Source: E44-bin32 sp034430615
GTDB taxonomy: Bacteria; Chloroflexota; Anaerolineae; Anaerolineales; E44-bin32
DNA: 64,000 nt
Reading direction: 5' to 3'
Assembly (NCBI GenBank): GCA_034430615.1
Contig: DAOUEJ010000017.1
Location: 13,482 to 77,481, forward strand
In this document: positions 24,988 through 32,402 of the stretch, in pieces
Layout of the letters: the number at the start of each line of letters is the position of its first letter
How positions within the stretch are numbered: the first letter of the stretch is position 1
Notes under the pieces: model-generated
Database searches by the model: none
What the model was told of the DNA's origin: nothing
Seen by the model: only the letters and a program-made list of their open reading frames with translations
Program-made: the position numbers and the translations under genes

Positions 24988-25902
24988 TTACTCCCTCAAC
25001 TTTCGCCCTGTCAGATGGAGAAAGACATCTTCAAGGGAAGGCTGTTCTGTTCGTAGATCTCGAAAGTCCAAACGCTGATCTTCGAGCTCGGCAACAACGC
25101 TGCTAATGAAGCGCTCCCCTTTGCCCTGCACCATGACCCGTTCGCCGTTCAACTCGAAGCGGGTCACCCCGGGAAGCTGGTCCAACTGAATATGGGAGGG
25201 ATCCGCTCGGGTGTGGAAGATGATGCGCTTCTCTTCATCCAAGGAGTGGATAAGAGCCTCGGGCGAATCGAGCGCGATCAAGGTTCCATGATCGAGGATT
25301 GCCACCCGGTCACATAGCCGTTCCGCCTCTTCCATGAAATGCGTCGTCAGGAAAACCGTGCAACCCCCCTGGCGCACTTCGCGTACCAAGTCCCACATCG
25401 CCCGGCGGGCCTGGGGATCGAGCCCCGTGGTCAGTTCATCGAGAAAAACTAACTGCGGCCGGTTGATGAGGGCCAGCGCGATGTATAGCCGCTGCTTCTG
25501 CCCGCCGGATAATTTACCGATCGGAGAATTGCGTTTCTCGCTCAATCCCATCCGCTCGAGCAGTTCATCTCCCGGGACGGGGTCGGGGTAGAGCGCTCCG
25601 AACAGGGCCAGCGCTTCACTCACCCGCAACCTCGGTGGAAGATTCGACTCCTGCAGTTGGACCCCGATCCTCTCCACCATCTTGGGTTGCTCGCGCCAGG
25701 GATCGAACCCGAGCACGGAGAGACGACCGCCATCCGCATGGCGCAGTCCCTCCAGGCATTCAATGCTGGTCGTCTTGCCGGCCCCATTCGGCCCGACCAT
25801 GCCAAAAATCTCCCCCGCGTACACATCGAAGGACAGGTCAACCACCGCCTGAACTTCGCCGTAGCGCTTGCTCATCTGTTCCACTTGCACAATTGCTTCC
25901 AT
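24988..25902 (-). CDS. ABC transporter ATP-binding protein (ABC-2 exporter)
   Basis: A 304-residue ATPase. The Walker A is GPNGAGKTT, the Q-loop is in QLQESNLP, the signature is LSGGQKQRL, the Walker B is LVFLDELTTGLDPQ and the switch His is in TTHFMEEAE. The Walker B acidic region has ELTTGLDP where EPTxGLDP is usual. The C-terminal 80 residues form an extra domain of the kind found on drug/antibiotic exporters (DUF4162-like). ATG 25902 is chosen because GGGAG precedes it and the family begins there, not at the upstream start. Confidence 0.92.
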   Translation of the reverse strand: MEAIVQVEQMSKRYGEVQAVVDLSFDVYAGEIFGMVGPNGAGKTTSIECLEGLRHADGGRLSVLGFDPWREQPKMVERIGVQLQESNLPPRLRVSEALALFGALYPDPVPGDELLERMGLSEKRNSPIGKLSGGQKQRLYIALALINRPQLVFLDELTTGLDPQARRAMWDLVREVRQGGCTVFLTTHFMEEAERLCDRVAILDHGTLIALDSPEALIHSLDEEKRIIFHTRADPSHIQLDQLPGVTRFELNGERVMVQGKGERFISSVVAELEDQRLDFRDLRTEQPSLEDVFLHLTGRKLRE

Positions 25903-25937
25903 TGAATTACTCCCACACACTCCGTCTCGCGCCAGCA

Positions 25938-26234
25938 CTACCCTGCGCTATTCAGGAGATCGGTCAACGCCTGAACATGCTCTCCAAACGCTCGCCGCCC
26001 CCGACCGGTCAATCCCAGGTAGGTCTTTGGCTTCCGATCGATGAAAGTTTTCTCCGCAGTCACGTAGCCCGCCTCTTCCAGTTTGCGCAGGTGGGCACCG
26101 AGGTTCCCGTCGGTCAGCTCAAGCGTGTCGCGCAGATAGGTGAATTCAATAGCCTCGTTGTCCCCCAGGGAGGCAAGTGAGGCCATAATGCGCAGCCGGA
26201 CTGGTTGGTGGATGACCGCGTCAAAGTCCGCCAT
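25938..26234 (-). CDS. Winged-helix transcriptional regulator of the ABC operon
   Basis: The 98-residue protein is a compact winged-helix domain. It opens with IHQPVRLRIMASLASLGD, followed by the recognition region TDGNLGAHLRKLEEAGYVTAEK and the wing FIDRKPKTYLGLTGRGRRAF. This matches the small ArsR/MarR-like group often found upstream of ABC-2 exporter genes. No metal-binding Cys cluster is visible, so a ligand cannot be inferred. It is co-transcribed with the transporter and probably binds the twin AGAGTACTCT sites in the operon promoter (26802-26828), giving autorepression. Confidence 0.85.
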   Translation of the reverse strand: MADFDAVIHQPVRLRIMASLASLGDNEAIEFTYLRDTLELTDGNLGAHLRKLEEAGYVTAEKTFIDRKPKTYLGLTGRGRRAFGEHVQALTDLLNSAG

Positions 26235-26237
26235 GGG

Positions 26238-26789
26238 TTACTTCCACGCTCGGAGCACATACAGACCGGCGGCAATCAGGCCGCCGCCGCCGGTGAAAGC
26301 CAGCCAGTATCCCAGGTAATCTGGAAGGAGCCGCCAACCCAGCACTGCCAGAACGCTGATTGCCACCCCCATAATCGCCAGCGGTGTACTGGTCCACAAA
26401 CCCAGCATGCTGTATCCCATCGAGATTATAAGTGTCACAAAGAGCAGATATTGGATGCCCTGCAGGGGCCACACGACCCAGGCCAGTAGAGCGCCGTATC
26501 CAATCAAGAGCACCCAAAAAACGCCCATACGCCAACCATAAGGCGATCGAACGTGTCGAGTGTAGCGCAGGATGGCAAAGGTGCTTCCCAGCACACCGAA
26601 AGCGTCAAGCCCAAGCCACAAATAACCGGAACCCGTATCCAGCACTGCGCTTCCCAGGAAACCAAAGAGCCAGACAATGCCCCAGATCACAAATAAGTAA
26701 CCGGTTCCTCCGCGTGCGAGCGCCACGCGTGTGGCTTGCCGGGTTTGCTTGATCATTTCGAGCGACTCATAAGCTTCAGATGGTTCCAT
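26238..26789 (-). CDS. Five-helix membrane protein heading the ABC operon
   Basis: A 183-residue protein with a short cytoplasmic N-terminus (about 30 residues, EAYESLEMIKQTRQATR). Five hydrophobic segments follow, with Tyr-Trp-Gly-rich loops. I recognise no named family. Similar multi-helix proteins often accompany this type of winged-helix regulator. It is separated from the regulator by three bases and is the first gene after the operator, so its expression is probably controlled with the transporter. It may sense or assist export, but nothing in the sequence proves it. Confidence 0.65.
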   Translation of the reverse strand: MEPSEAYESLEMIKQTRQATRVALARGGTGYLFVIWGIVWLFGFLGSAVLDTGSGYLWLGLDAFGVLGSTFAILRYTRHVRSPYGWRMGVFWVLLIGYGALLAWVVWPLQGIQYLLFVTLIISMGYSMLGLWTSTPLAIMGVAISVLAVLGWRLLPDYLGYWLAFTGGGGLIAAGLYVLRAWK

Positions 26790-26801
26790 GGTCTCTTCTC
26801 C

Positions 26802-26852
26802 AGAGTACTCTGTATTTTAGAGTACTCTACAACAGTTATTATCATATGTCAA
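26802..26852 (-). promoter_or_regulatory. ABC operon promoter with twin palindromic operator
   Basis: On the minus strand TTGACA (26852-26847) and TAGAGT (26829-26824) are 17 bp apart. Two identical palindromes AGAGTACTCT lie at 26802-26811 and 26819-26828. The second overlaps the -10 and the first lies over the predicted start. Together they form a larger inverted repeat centred on an AT-rich spacer. This is a classic repressor layout for a dimeric winged-helix protein. Confidence 0.85.
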
Positions 26853-26883
26853 CCCCCGTACCAAGCCTCGCCAGAAGCTGGAG

Positions 26884-26889
26884 TACAAT
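26884..26889 (+). promoter_or_regulatory. Possible -10 element (TACAAT) for the first thiolase gene
   Basis: TACAAT lies 42 bases before ATG 26932, leaving room for the GGAGG site. There is no convincing -35. Confidence 0.35.
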
Positions 26890-26931
26890 CGCCCATAGCA
26901 GCCCATGCTCGCAGACTTCAAGGAGGGTAGG

Positions 26932-28161
26932 ATGCCCGAAGCTGTCATCGTTTCTGCGGTGCGTACCGCGATCGGAGCCCACGGCGGTGTACTTTCCGCT
27001 GTGCGACCAGACGACCTGGCGGCGCTGGTGATCCGGGAGGCGCTCGAACGAGCCTCTGTGCCAGGGGAGGCGGTCGAGGAGGTCTACCTGGGATGCGCCA
27101 ACCAGGCAGGTGAGGACAACCGCAACATCGCCCGTATGGCAACCCTCCTGGCGGGCCTGCCGGTCGAGGTTGCTGCCGTGACCTTCAACCGTCTGTGCTC
27201 CTCTGGCCTGCAGGCGATCAACGCGGCCGCACGCGCCATCCGCGTCGGCGAAGGAGACGTTTTCGTCGCCGGCGGCGTGGAGAGCATGTCGCGTGCACCG
27301 TTCGCAGTCCCCAAACCCGATCAGGCTTACCCCTGGGGCAACGTAACCATGTGGGATACCACGCTCGGCTGGCGTTTCCCCAATCCGGCCCTGAAGGAAA
27401 GTTACGGCAACGACGCGATGGGCGAAACGGCCGAGAACATTCACGACCTGTACCCGGGGATCACACGCGAAAAGCAGGATGCATTCGCGTACGAGAGCCA
27501 CCGGCGAGCCGTGGCCGCGATCCAAAGCGGGCTTTTCAAGGACGAGATCGTGCCAGTGACCATCCCCCAGCGTAAAGGTGATCCGATCGTAGTCGACACG
27601 GACGAGCGCCCACGGAGCGACACAACTCTGGAAGCGCTTGCTCGCCTAAGACCCGCCTTCCGGGGTGAAGGAACCGTGACGGCCGGGAACGCCTCTGGCA
27701 TCAACGACGGGGCTGCGGCGCTGGTTTTGATGTCCGACCTGCGCGCGGCCGAACTCGGTATAAAACCGATGGCGCGGATCATAAGCAGCGCCGCCGCCGG
27801 GGTTGAACCACGCCTGATGGGCCTGGGCCCGGTTTCTGCAACGCAGAAGGCGCTCAAGCGTGCCGGCCTATCGGCCTCCGACCTCGGATTGATCGAGTTA
27901 AATGAAGCCTTCGCCGTCCAGGCCTTGGCTGTGATGGCCGAGCTGGGTTTGCCGCACGAGCTAACGAATGTCAACGGCGGCGCCGTCGCATTGGGCCACC
28001 CTCTGGGAGCCTCGGGTGCCCGCATCATGGTCACGCTGCTGCATGAGATGGGGCGGCGTGCACCCGATGCCAGGCATCCTTACTACGGACTGGCAACGCT
28101 GTGCGTTGGCGTCGGCCAAGGTGAGGCGACGGTCATCGAATGGGTTGGCGATCGTTCCTGA
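26932..28161 (+). CDS. Acetyl-CoA C-acetyltransferase (thiolase) 1
   Basis: A 409-residue thiolase that interconverts two acetyl-CoA and acetoacetyl-CoA, or cleaves 3-ketoacyl-CoA. The acylated cysteine is in FNRLCSSGLQAI. Other active-site parts are NEAFAVQAL, GHPLGASGA and the C-terminal base cysteine in TLCVGVGQG. All expected residues are present. GGAGGGTAGG directly precedes ATG 26932, so this start is preferred to an upstream ATG. It stands alone, without a beta-oxidation operon. A second, distinct thiolase lies at 62.7 kb. Confidence 0.93.
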   Translation: MPEAVIVSAVRTAIGAHGGVLSAVRPDDLAALVIREALERASVPGEAVEEVYLGCANQAGEDNRNIARMATLLAGLPVEVAAVTFNRLCSSGLQAINAAARAIRVGEGDVFVAGGVESMSRAPFAVPKPDQAYPWGNVTMWDTTLGWRFPNPALKESYGNDAMGETAENIHDLYPGITREKQDAFAYESHRRAVAAIQSGLFKDEIVPVTIPQRKGDPIVVDTDERPRSDTTLEALARLRPAFRGEGTVTAGNASGINDGAAALVLMSDLRAAELGIKPMARIISSAAAGVEPRLMGLGPVSATQKALKRAGLSASDLGLIELNEAFAVQALAVMAELGLPHELTNVNGGAVALGHPLGASGARIMVTLLHEMGRRAPDARHPYYGLATLCVGVGQGEATVIEWVGDRS

Positions 28162-28197
28162 ACTGCCTGGAGTACTTAAGTCTACGGATCAAGCGCG

Positions 28198-28206
28198 TGA
28201 TATAGT
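28198..28206 (+). promoter_or_regulatory. Extended -10 element (TGATATAGT) for the histidine kinase
   Basis: A TGn extension precedes TATAGT, 40 bases before the ATG at 28246. It resembles the TGATATAAT element at 9186. Confidence 0.5.
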
Positions 28207-28245
28207 GACGCCAGGGAACCTGGACATGGTGCACTGGATAATCGC

Positions 28246-31200
28246 ATGACCGAGCTTGAAGCACATGAGACGATCTGGGTCTCAGCTCTGAGGGCTGCCG
28301 CTGGGGTGGCGCAGAAGGCAAGCTCGGGCGAGGAAGATGTCCTGCATGCGGTTTCTGATGAATTCAATCGAATTGACTTACGCGGCACGGTTGCGCTCCT
28401 GGATACCGACGGGCAGCTCGTCATCCACTCCCCTGCGCTCTCAGCCTCGATCGTCAAAACCCTAGAACAGATCAGCGGGAGATCGATTTCTGGTTACCGC
28501 TTCGATCCAAATTCGGTCGATCTCTACCGCGATGTCATGCAAGGAAAGCAAACCCTGCACACCGCGAACCGTTCCAGCGTGGTCCAGCAGATGGTACCCA
28601 GGGTTCTGGGTCCACTTCTCGGCCAGATCATGAAGATCCTCGGGGACCAACCGGTCATCCTTGCCCCACTGCTGCTTGAGGAGGAAGTGATCGGAACCCT
28701 GAACGTCGTGGCCGGTTGGCTTACCCCGGCCGATATCCCCATGGTCACAGCGCTAGCCGACCACATCGCCATCGCTCTCGGCCAGGTCCGGGCCAGGACT
28801 AAACTCGAACGCACACTCGAACTGCAGCGGCTGCGCAACCTTGTCGTTGAGGCGGTTGCCAGCGAACTGACCATTGACGATGTTTTTATGCGGGTGTTGC
28901 AGGTGGCAATGGAGACTCTGGCTGCCGATGCGGCCGCGATCGGCCTGATTAACGCCTCCGGCGGTGCTTCTTCCTATCCATGCATTATCGGTCTGCCAGA
29001 ACCGGCCTCGCCAAGTGACGCCGAATCAGATGATCTCATCCAGTTGCTTAGGCGAGACCCAAAACCGATCTTGCGGAAGGAATACAGTGAACTGCTCGGA
29101 GCAAAGCAGGCATGGATAGACACCGGAGTGCACGGAATCCTGGCTGTCCCGTTCACATTCGGCGAACAGGTTATCGGTGGCCTCGGGCTGTTCCGCCTTT
29201 CGTCGCACAATTCCTTTCAACCCGAACAAATCGAGCAAGCACAGGCGATCGCCTCCATGGCTGCGATCGCGGTCCGCAACGCCAGCCTGTTCAACGAAGC
29301 GCAGCAGCGGACTGAAGAGGCTCATACCCTGATCCAGACCGCACGCTCGATTTCCTCCTCGCTCGACACCGACACCGTGCTGCACGAGATCGCCCGTCAA
29401 GCGAACAACCTACTCAACGGGGATGGCAGCCGGATACACCTGATTGACAACGAGGCCGGGGTGCTGCGCTGTGCCGTCGCTTTAGAACCGAACGCCCAGG
29501 CAATCCTCAGTTTTGACCTGCCCCTTGGGCAAGGTTTGACGGGGCATGTCGTCGATAGCGGCGAGCCGCTAATTATCAACGACTCGGTGCAGGATGAGCG
29601 CAGCGTTCAAGTCCCGGGTACTCCGCAGAATGAGGAAGAGTGCCTGGCAATCGTTCCGCTCTCCATCCGCCAGCGTACCCTGGGCGCCATGACGGTGCGT
29701 CGTCTCGGGCTCGATCAGCCATTCACGAGCGCTGAGCTTGACTTATTGCGCGCCTTCGCCGCGCAGGCAGCGGTCTCGATCGAGAATGCCCATCTCTACG
29801 GTCAAATCGAAGCACAAGCGCAACGTCTTGAGCGTCAGGTCGAGGTGCGCACGGCCGAGCTGGCTCTCTCCGAAGCCCGTTACCGTTCTCTGTTAGAGAC
29901 TGCCCAATCTGGCATCTTCCATATCGGCACAGATGGCCGGTTCTTGTACGTCAACGGCACGCTTGCCCGCATGGCTGAGGTTGAACCCGAGGCGATGATT
30001 GGTATCCACTTTCAAGACACACCTTTCCTGTCCGCAAGTAATATGCGCAACCTTGTGGCTCGTTTCGAAGCGCGTGTCCAGGGTGATGCTCCACCGAGTG
30101 AAGTCTTCGAAACAATCTTTATTTCAACGTCCGGCCGGGAAATTCCTGCGCTCGTGGGTGTGAGCCTCATCGTTGATGAACAGGGCCAACCGCAGGGTGT
30201 GACTGGGGTCATAACTGATATCTCGGATCGGATTACGCTCGAGGAAGAGCTTGAAGCTGAGCGTGATCGGCTCGACGCCATGCTCACGCACATCGGTGAT
30301 GCCGTCATGGTTACCGATGATCAGGGGTTGATCCAATTCGTCAACCCTGCCTGGGAGCACTTGAACGGCTACCATGCAGGTGAGGTTTTGGGTAAATCTC
30401 CGAGCTTTCTGCGCACGGGCGAGCAGGATGACACATTCTACGAAAACATGATGACTACGATCTCGGCCGGTGACATCTTCAAATCCGAACTGGTTAATCT
30501 GCGTAAGGATGGGACAACCTACGAAGCAGCCATGACGGTTACACCCGTTGTCGGCTCGGAGGGATCAATCGTTAGCTTTGTAACCGTATACCACGACATC
30601 AGCGCTCTTAAGGAACTCGATCGATTAAAGTCCCAGTTCGTATCGGATGTATCCCACGAGCTGCGCACCCCGCTCACCAACATCCGCCTCTATCTTGACC
30701 TACTTAAGCGGGTCCAGGATAAGCAAAAGGTTGCCAGCTATCTAGCAACCCTGTCGCGGGAGAGCGATCGCCTGGCCAACCTGATCGAGGATCTGCTCTC
30801 ACTCTCCCGGCTGGACGTAGATGCCGCACCACTTTCCGCACGTCCGGTCGATATCAACGACTTGTTGGACTCACTGGCCAAGGACCGGGCGTCACTTGCT
30901 TCAGAACGACAGCTCAAGCTTGAACTTGAAATTGATCCCGACTTGCCGATGATCGCGGGTGATGAGCGGCTGCTCGGGCAGGTCTTCACCAATCTGCTGA
31001 CGAACGCCATGAACTACACTCCCACCGGGGGTCATATTTTCTTACGGTCACGCGTGCACCATGAAGGTCAGCGGGGATGGGTCATCGCCGAGGTTGAGGA
31101 TTCTGGTCTCGGGATCCCTAAGGAAGAACAAACCGAGATCTTCAAACGCTTCTTCCGCGGCTCGGCCAGCCGCGAAACCGGTGCTCCGGGTACGGGTTTA

Positions 31201-31347
31201 GGCCTGGCAATCTGCAGCAACATCGCCGAACGCCATGGTGGGCATATACACCTTTATAGCGAGGGCATCCCGGGGCATGGTTCTTGCTTTGCGGTATGGC
31301 TGCCGGTTGAGGGACCCCTCCCGTCGCCCGAGCCAGGCTTAGTTTAA
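28246..31347 (+). CDS. Multi-sensor GAF/PAS histidine kinase
   Basis: A 1033-residue soluble-looking sensor kinase with no membrane segment. Order: GAF-like domains at about 30-180, 195-350 and 365-525, a short coiled coil (QAQRLERQVEVRTAEL), and PAS domains at about 550-665 and 675-795. A HisKA domain follows with H804 in DVSHELRTP, then HATPase_c with the N box (TNLLTNAMNYTP), G1 (DSGLGIP) and G2 (GTGLGLAIC). The kinase core is complete. No response-regulator gene adjoins it, so it is an orphan. Its signal is cytosolic but undefined. The end overlaps the convergent SDR gene by four bases. Confidence 0.93.
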   Translation: MTELEAHETIWVSALRAAAGVAQKASSGEEDVLHAVSDEFNRIDLRGTVALLDTDGQLVIHSPALSASIVKTLEQISGRSISGYRFDPNSVDLYRDVMQGKQTLHTANRSSVVQQMVPRVLGPLLGQIMKILGDQPVILAPLLLEEEVIGTLNVVAGWLTPADIPMVTALADHIAIALGQVRARTKLERTLELQRLRNLVVEAVASELTIDDVFMRVLQVAMETLAADAAAIGLINASGGASSYPCIIGLPEPASPSDAESDDLIQLLRRDPKPILRKEYSELLGAKQAWIDTGVHGILAVPFTFGEQVIGGLGLFRLSSHNSFQPEQIEQAQAIASMAAIAVRNASLFNEAQQRTEEAHTLIQTARSISSSLDTDTVLHEIARQANNLLNGDGSRIHLIDNEAGVLRCAVALEPNAQAILSFDLPLGQGLTGHVVDSGEPLIINDSVQDERSVQVPGTPQNEEECLAIVPLSIRQRTLGAMTVRRLGLDQPFTSAELDLLRAFAAQAAVSIENAHLYGQIEAQAQRLERQVEVRTAELALSEARYRSLLETAQSGIFHIGTDGRFLYVNGTLARMAEVEPEAMIGIHFQDTPFLSASNMRNLVARFEARVQGDAPPSEVFETIFISTSGREIPALVGVSLIVDEQGQPQGVTGVITDISDRITLEEELEAERDRLDAMLTHIGDAVMVTDDQGLIQFVNPAWEHLNGYHAGEVLGKSPSFLRTGEQDDTFYENMMTTISAGDIFKSELVNLRKDGTTYEAAMTVTPVVGSEGSIVSFVTVYHDISALKELDRLKSQFVSDVSHELRTPLTNIRLYLDLLKRVQDKQKVASYLATLSRESDRLANLIEDLLSLSRLDVDAAPLSARPVDINDLLDSLAKDRASLASERQLKLELEIDPDLPMIAGDERLLGQVFTNLLTNAMNYTPTGGHIFLRSRVHHEGQRGWVIAEVEDSGLGIPKEEQTEIFKRFFRGSASRETGAPGTGLGLAICSNIAERHGGHIHLYSEGIPGHGSCFAVWLPVEGPLPSPEPGLV

Positions 31348-32345
31348 GCCTTTCCCCATCTTACCTGTTCCACCCGAATCGTATCCAACCAGGCCTGGCG
31401 AGCGCCCCGGAATTCAACCCCGATTTCACGCCGTATCTTCTCCGAGCTGTAACGGAATGAGACGTAACTGGAGCGCACAACCTCCGGGGAGATAAAAGCC
31501 GGTTGCCCGATCATGCGCAGCATGGGTGCCATCAAGCCGCCTGTAATCAGCGCCAGGGGCTTGGGCAGCCACAGGAAAGCCCCCTTCCGGCCAAGGGTTG
31601 TGACCCAGGTATCGAGCATCTCACGGTTGGTCATGACCCCACCGGCGATGAAGTAATCCTCACCCGCCTGACCGCGCTCCGCCAGGCTCAACAGTGCTTG
31701 CGCCGTGTCCTCGACATGCACAAACGAAAAGGCGCCATCCGGCCCCCATACAAGGGGTGGGAGCAGCCGGCGCAGATACATGCGGAAGAGGTGGCCGTAA
31801 GGGGAGTGATCGCCTGGCCCGATGACCTGTGCCGGCCGGCCGACGATGATCTCCTGCCCACCCGCCCGTGCACGCTGAATGACCCCGTTAGCCTCAATCA
31901 AGGTCTGCTCATACCAGCTTCCTGGGGGCGAGATTCGTGTGAAGGATTCATCAGCCAATATTCCCCGAGTGTCCCCCAGCGCAGTCGTGCTCGAAGTGAT
32001 GACGATGCGCGCTTCACCGTAGATCCGGGCTGCGGCAAGCGCGTTCTCCAACCCGCCGACGTTCACCTGCCGCATGCGTTCATGTGCCCGGCGGGGGAGG
32101 CCGAGCTCATACCAGCCGGCGCAATGCAGGTAGACGTCAGGGCGAGTGAATTCGAAGGCGGCCTGCAGGGTTTCGATCTGAGTCAGATCGCCCACGACAA
32201 GTTCAACGCCCTGCGAGCGCAAGTACCGGGCAGGTCCCGAATCTGGATCGCGGACCAGGACGAAGACATCCCATCCCCGGCCAAGTGCATCTGCGCTCAA
32301 GTGCTTCCCGATAAAACCGGTTCCACCCGCGATCAACGCGCGCAT
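31344..32345 (-). CDS. Extended SDR (NAD-dependent epimerase-like) lacking the catalytic Lys
   Basis: A 333-residue extended SDR fold with cofactor motif GGTGFIGKHL, the DLTQIETL strand, the Ser region VITSSTTALGD and a substrate domain ending near EFRGARQAWLDTI. The active-site stretch reads SWYEQTLIEAN where relatives have Y-x-x-x-K, so the lysine is replaced by leucine (a TTG codon, checked on the DNA). The enzyme may be inactive, may bind NAD structurally, or may use another residue. It converges on the histidine kinase and lies 57 bp downstream of sbcC on the same strand. Confidence 0.8.
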   Translation of the reverse strand: MRALIAGGTGFIGKHLSADALGRGWDVFVLVRDPDSGPARYLRSQGVELVVGDLTQIETLQAAFEFTRPDVYLHCAGWYELGLPRRAHERMRQVNVGGLENALAAARIYGEARIVITSSTTALGDTRGILADESFTRISPPGSWYEQTLIEANGVIQRARAGGQEIIVGRPAQVIGPGDHSPYGHLFRMYLRRLLPPLVWGPDGAFSFVHVEDTAQALLSLAERGQAGEDYFIAGGVMTNREMLDTWVTTLGRKGAFLWLPKPLALITGGLMAPMLRMIGQPAFISPEVVRSSYVSFRYSSEKIRREIGVEFRGARQAWLDTIRVEQVRWGKA

Positions 32346-32402
32346 CGCTCCACCTCACTTCCGATCCGGATCAAGCCGGGAAGAACAAACTCCAGCCTGG
32401 GC

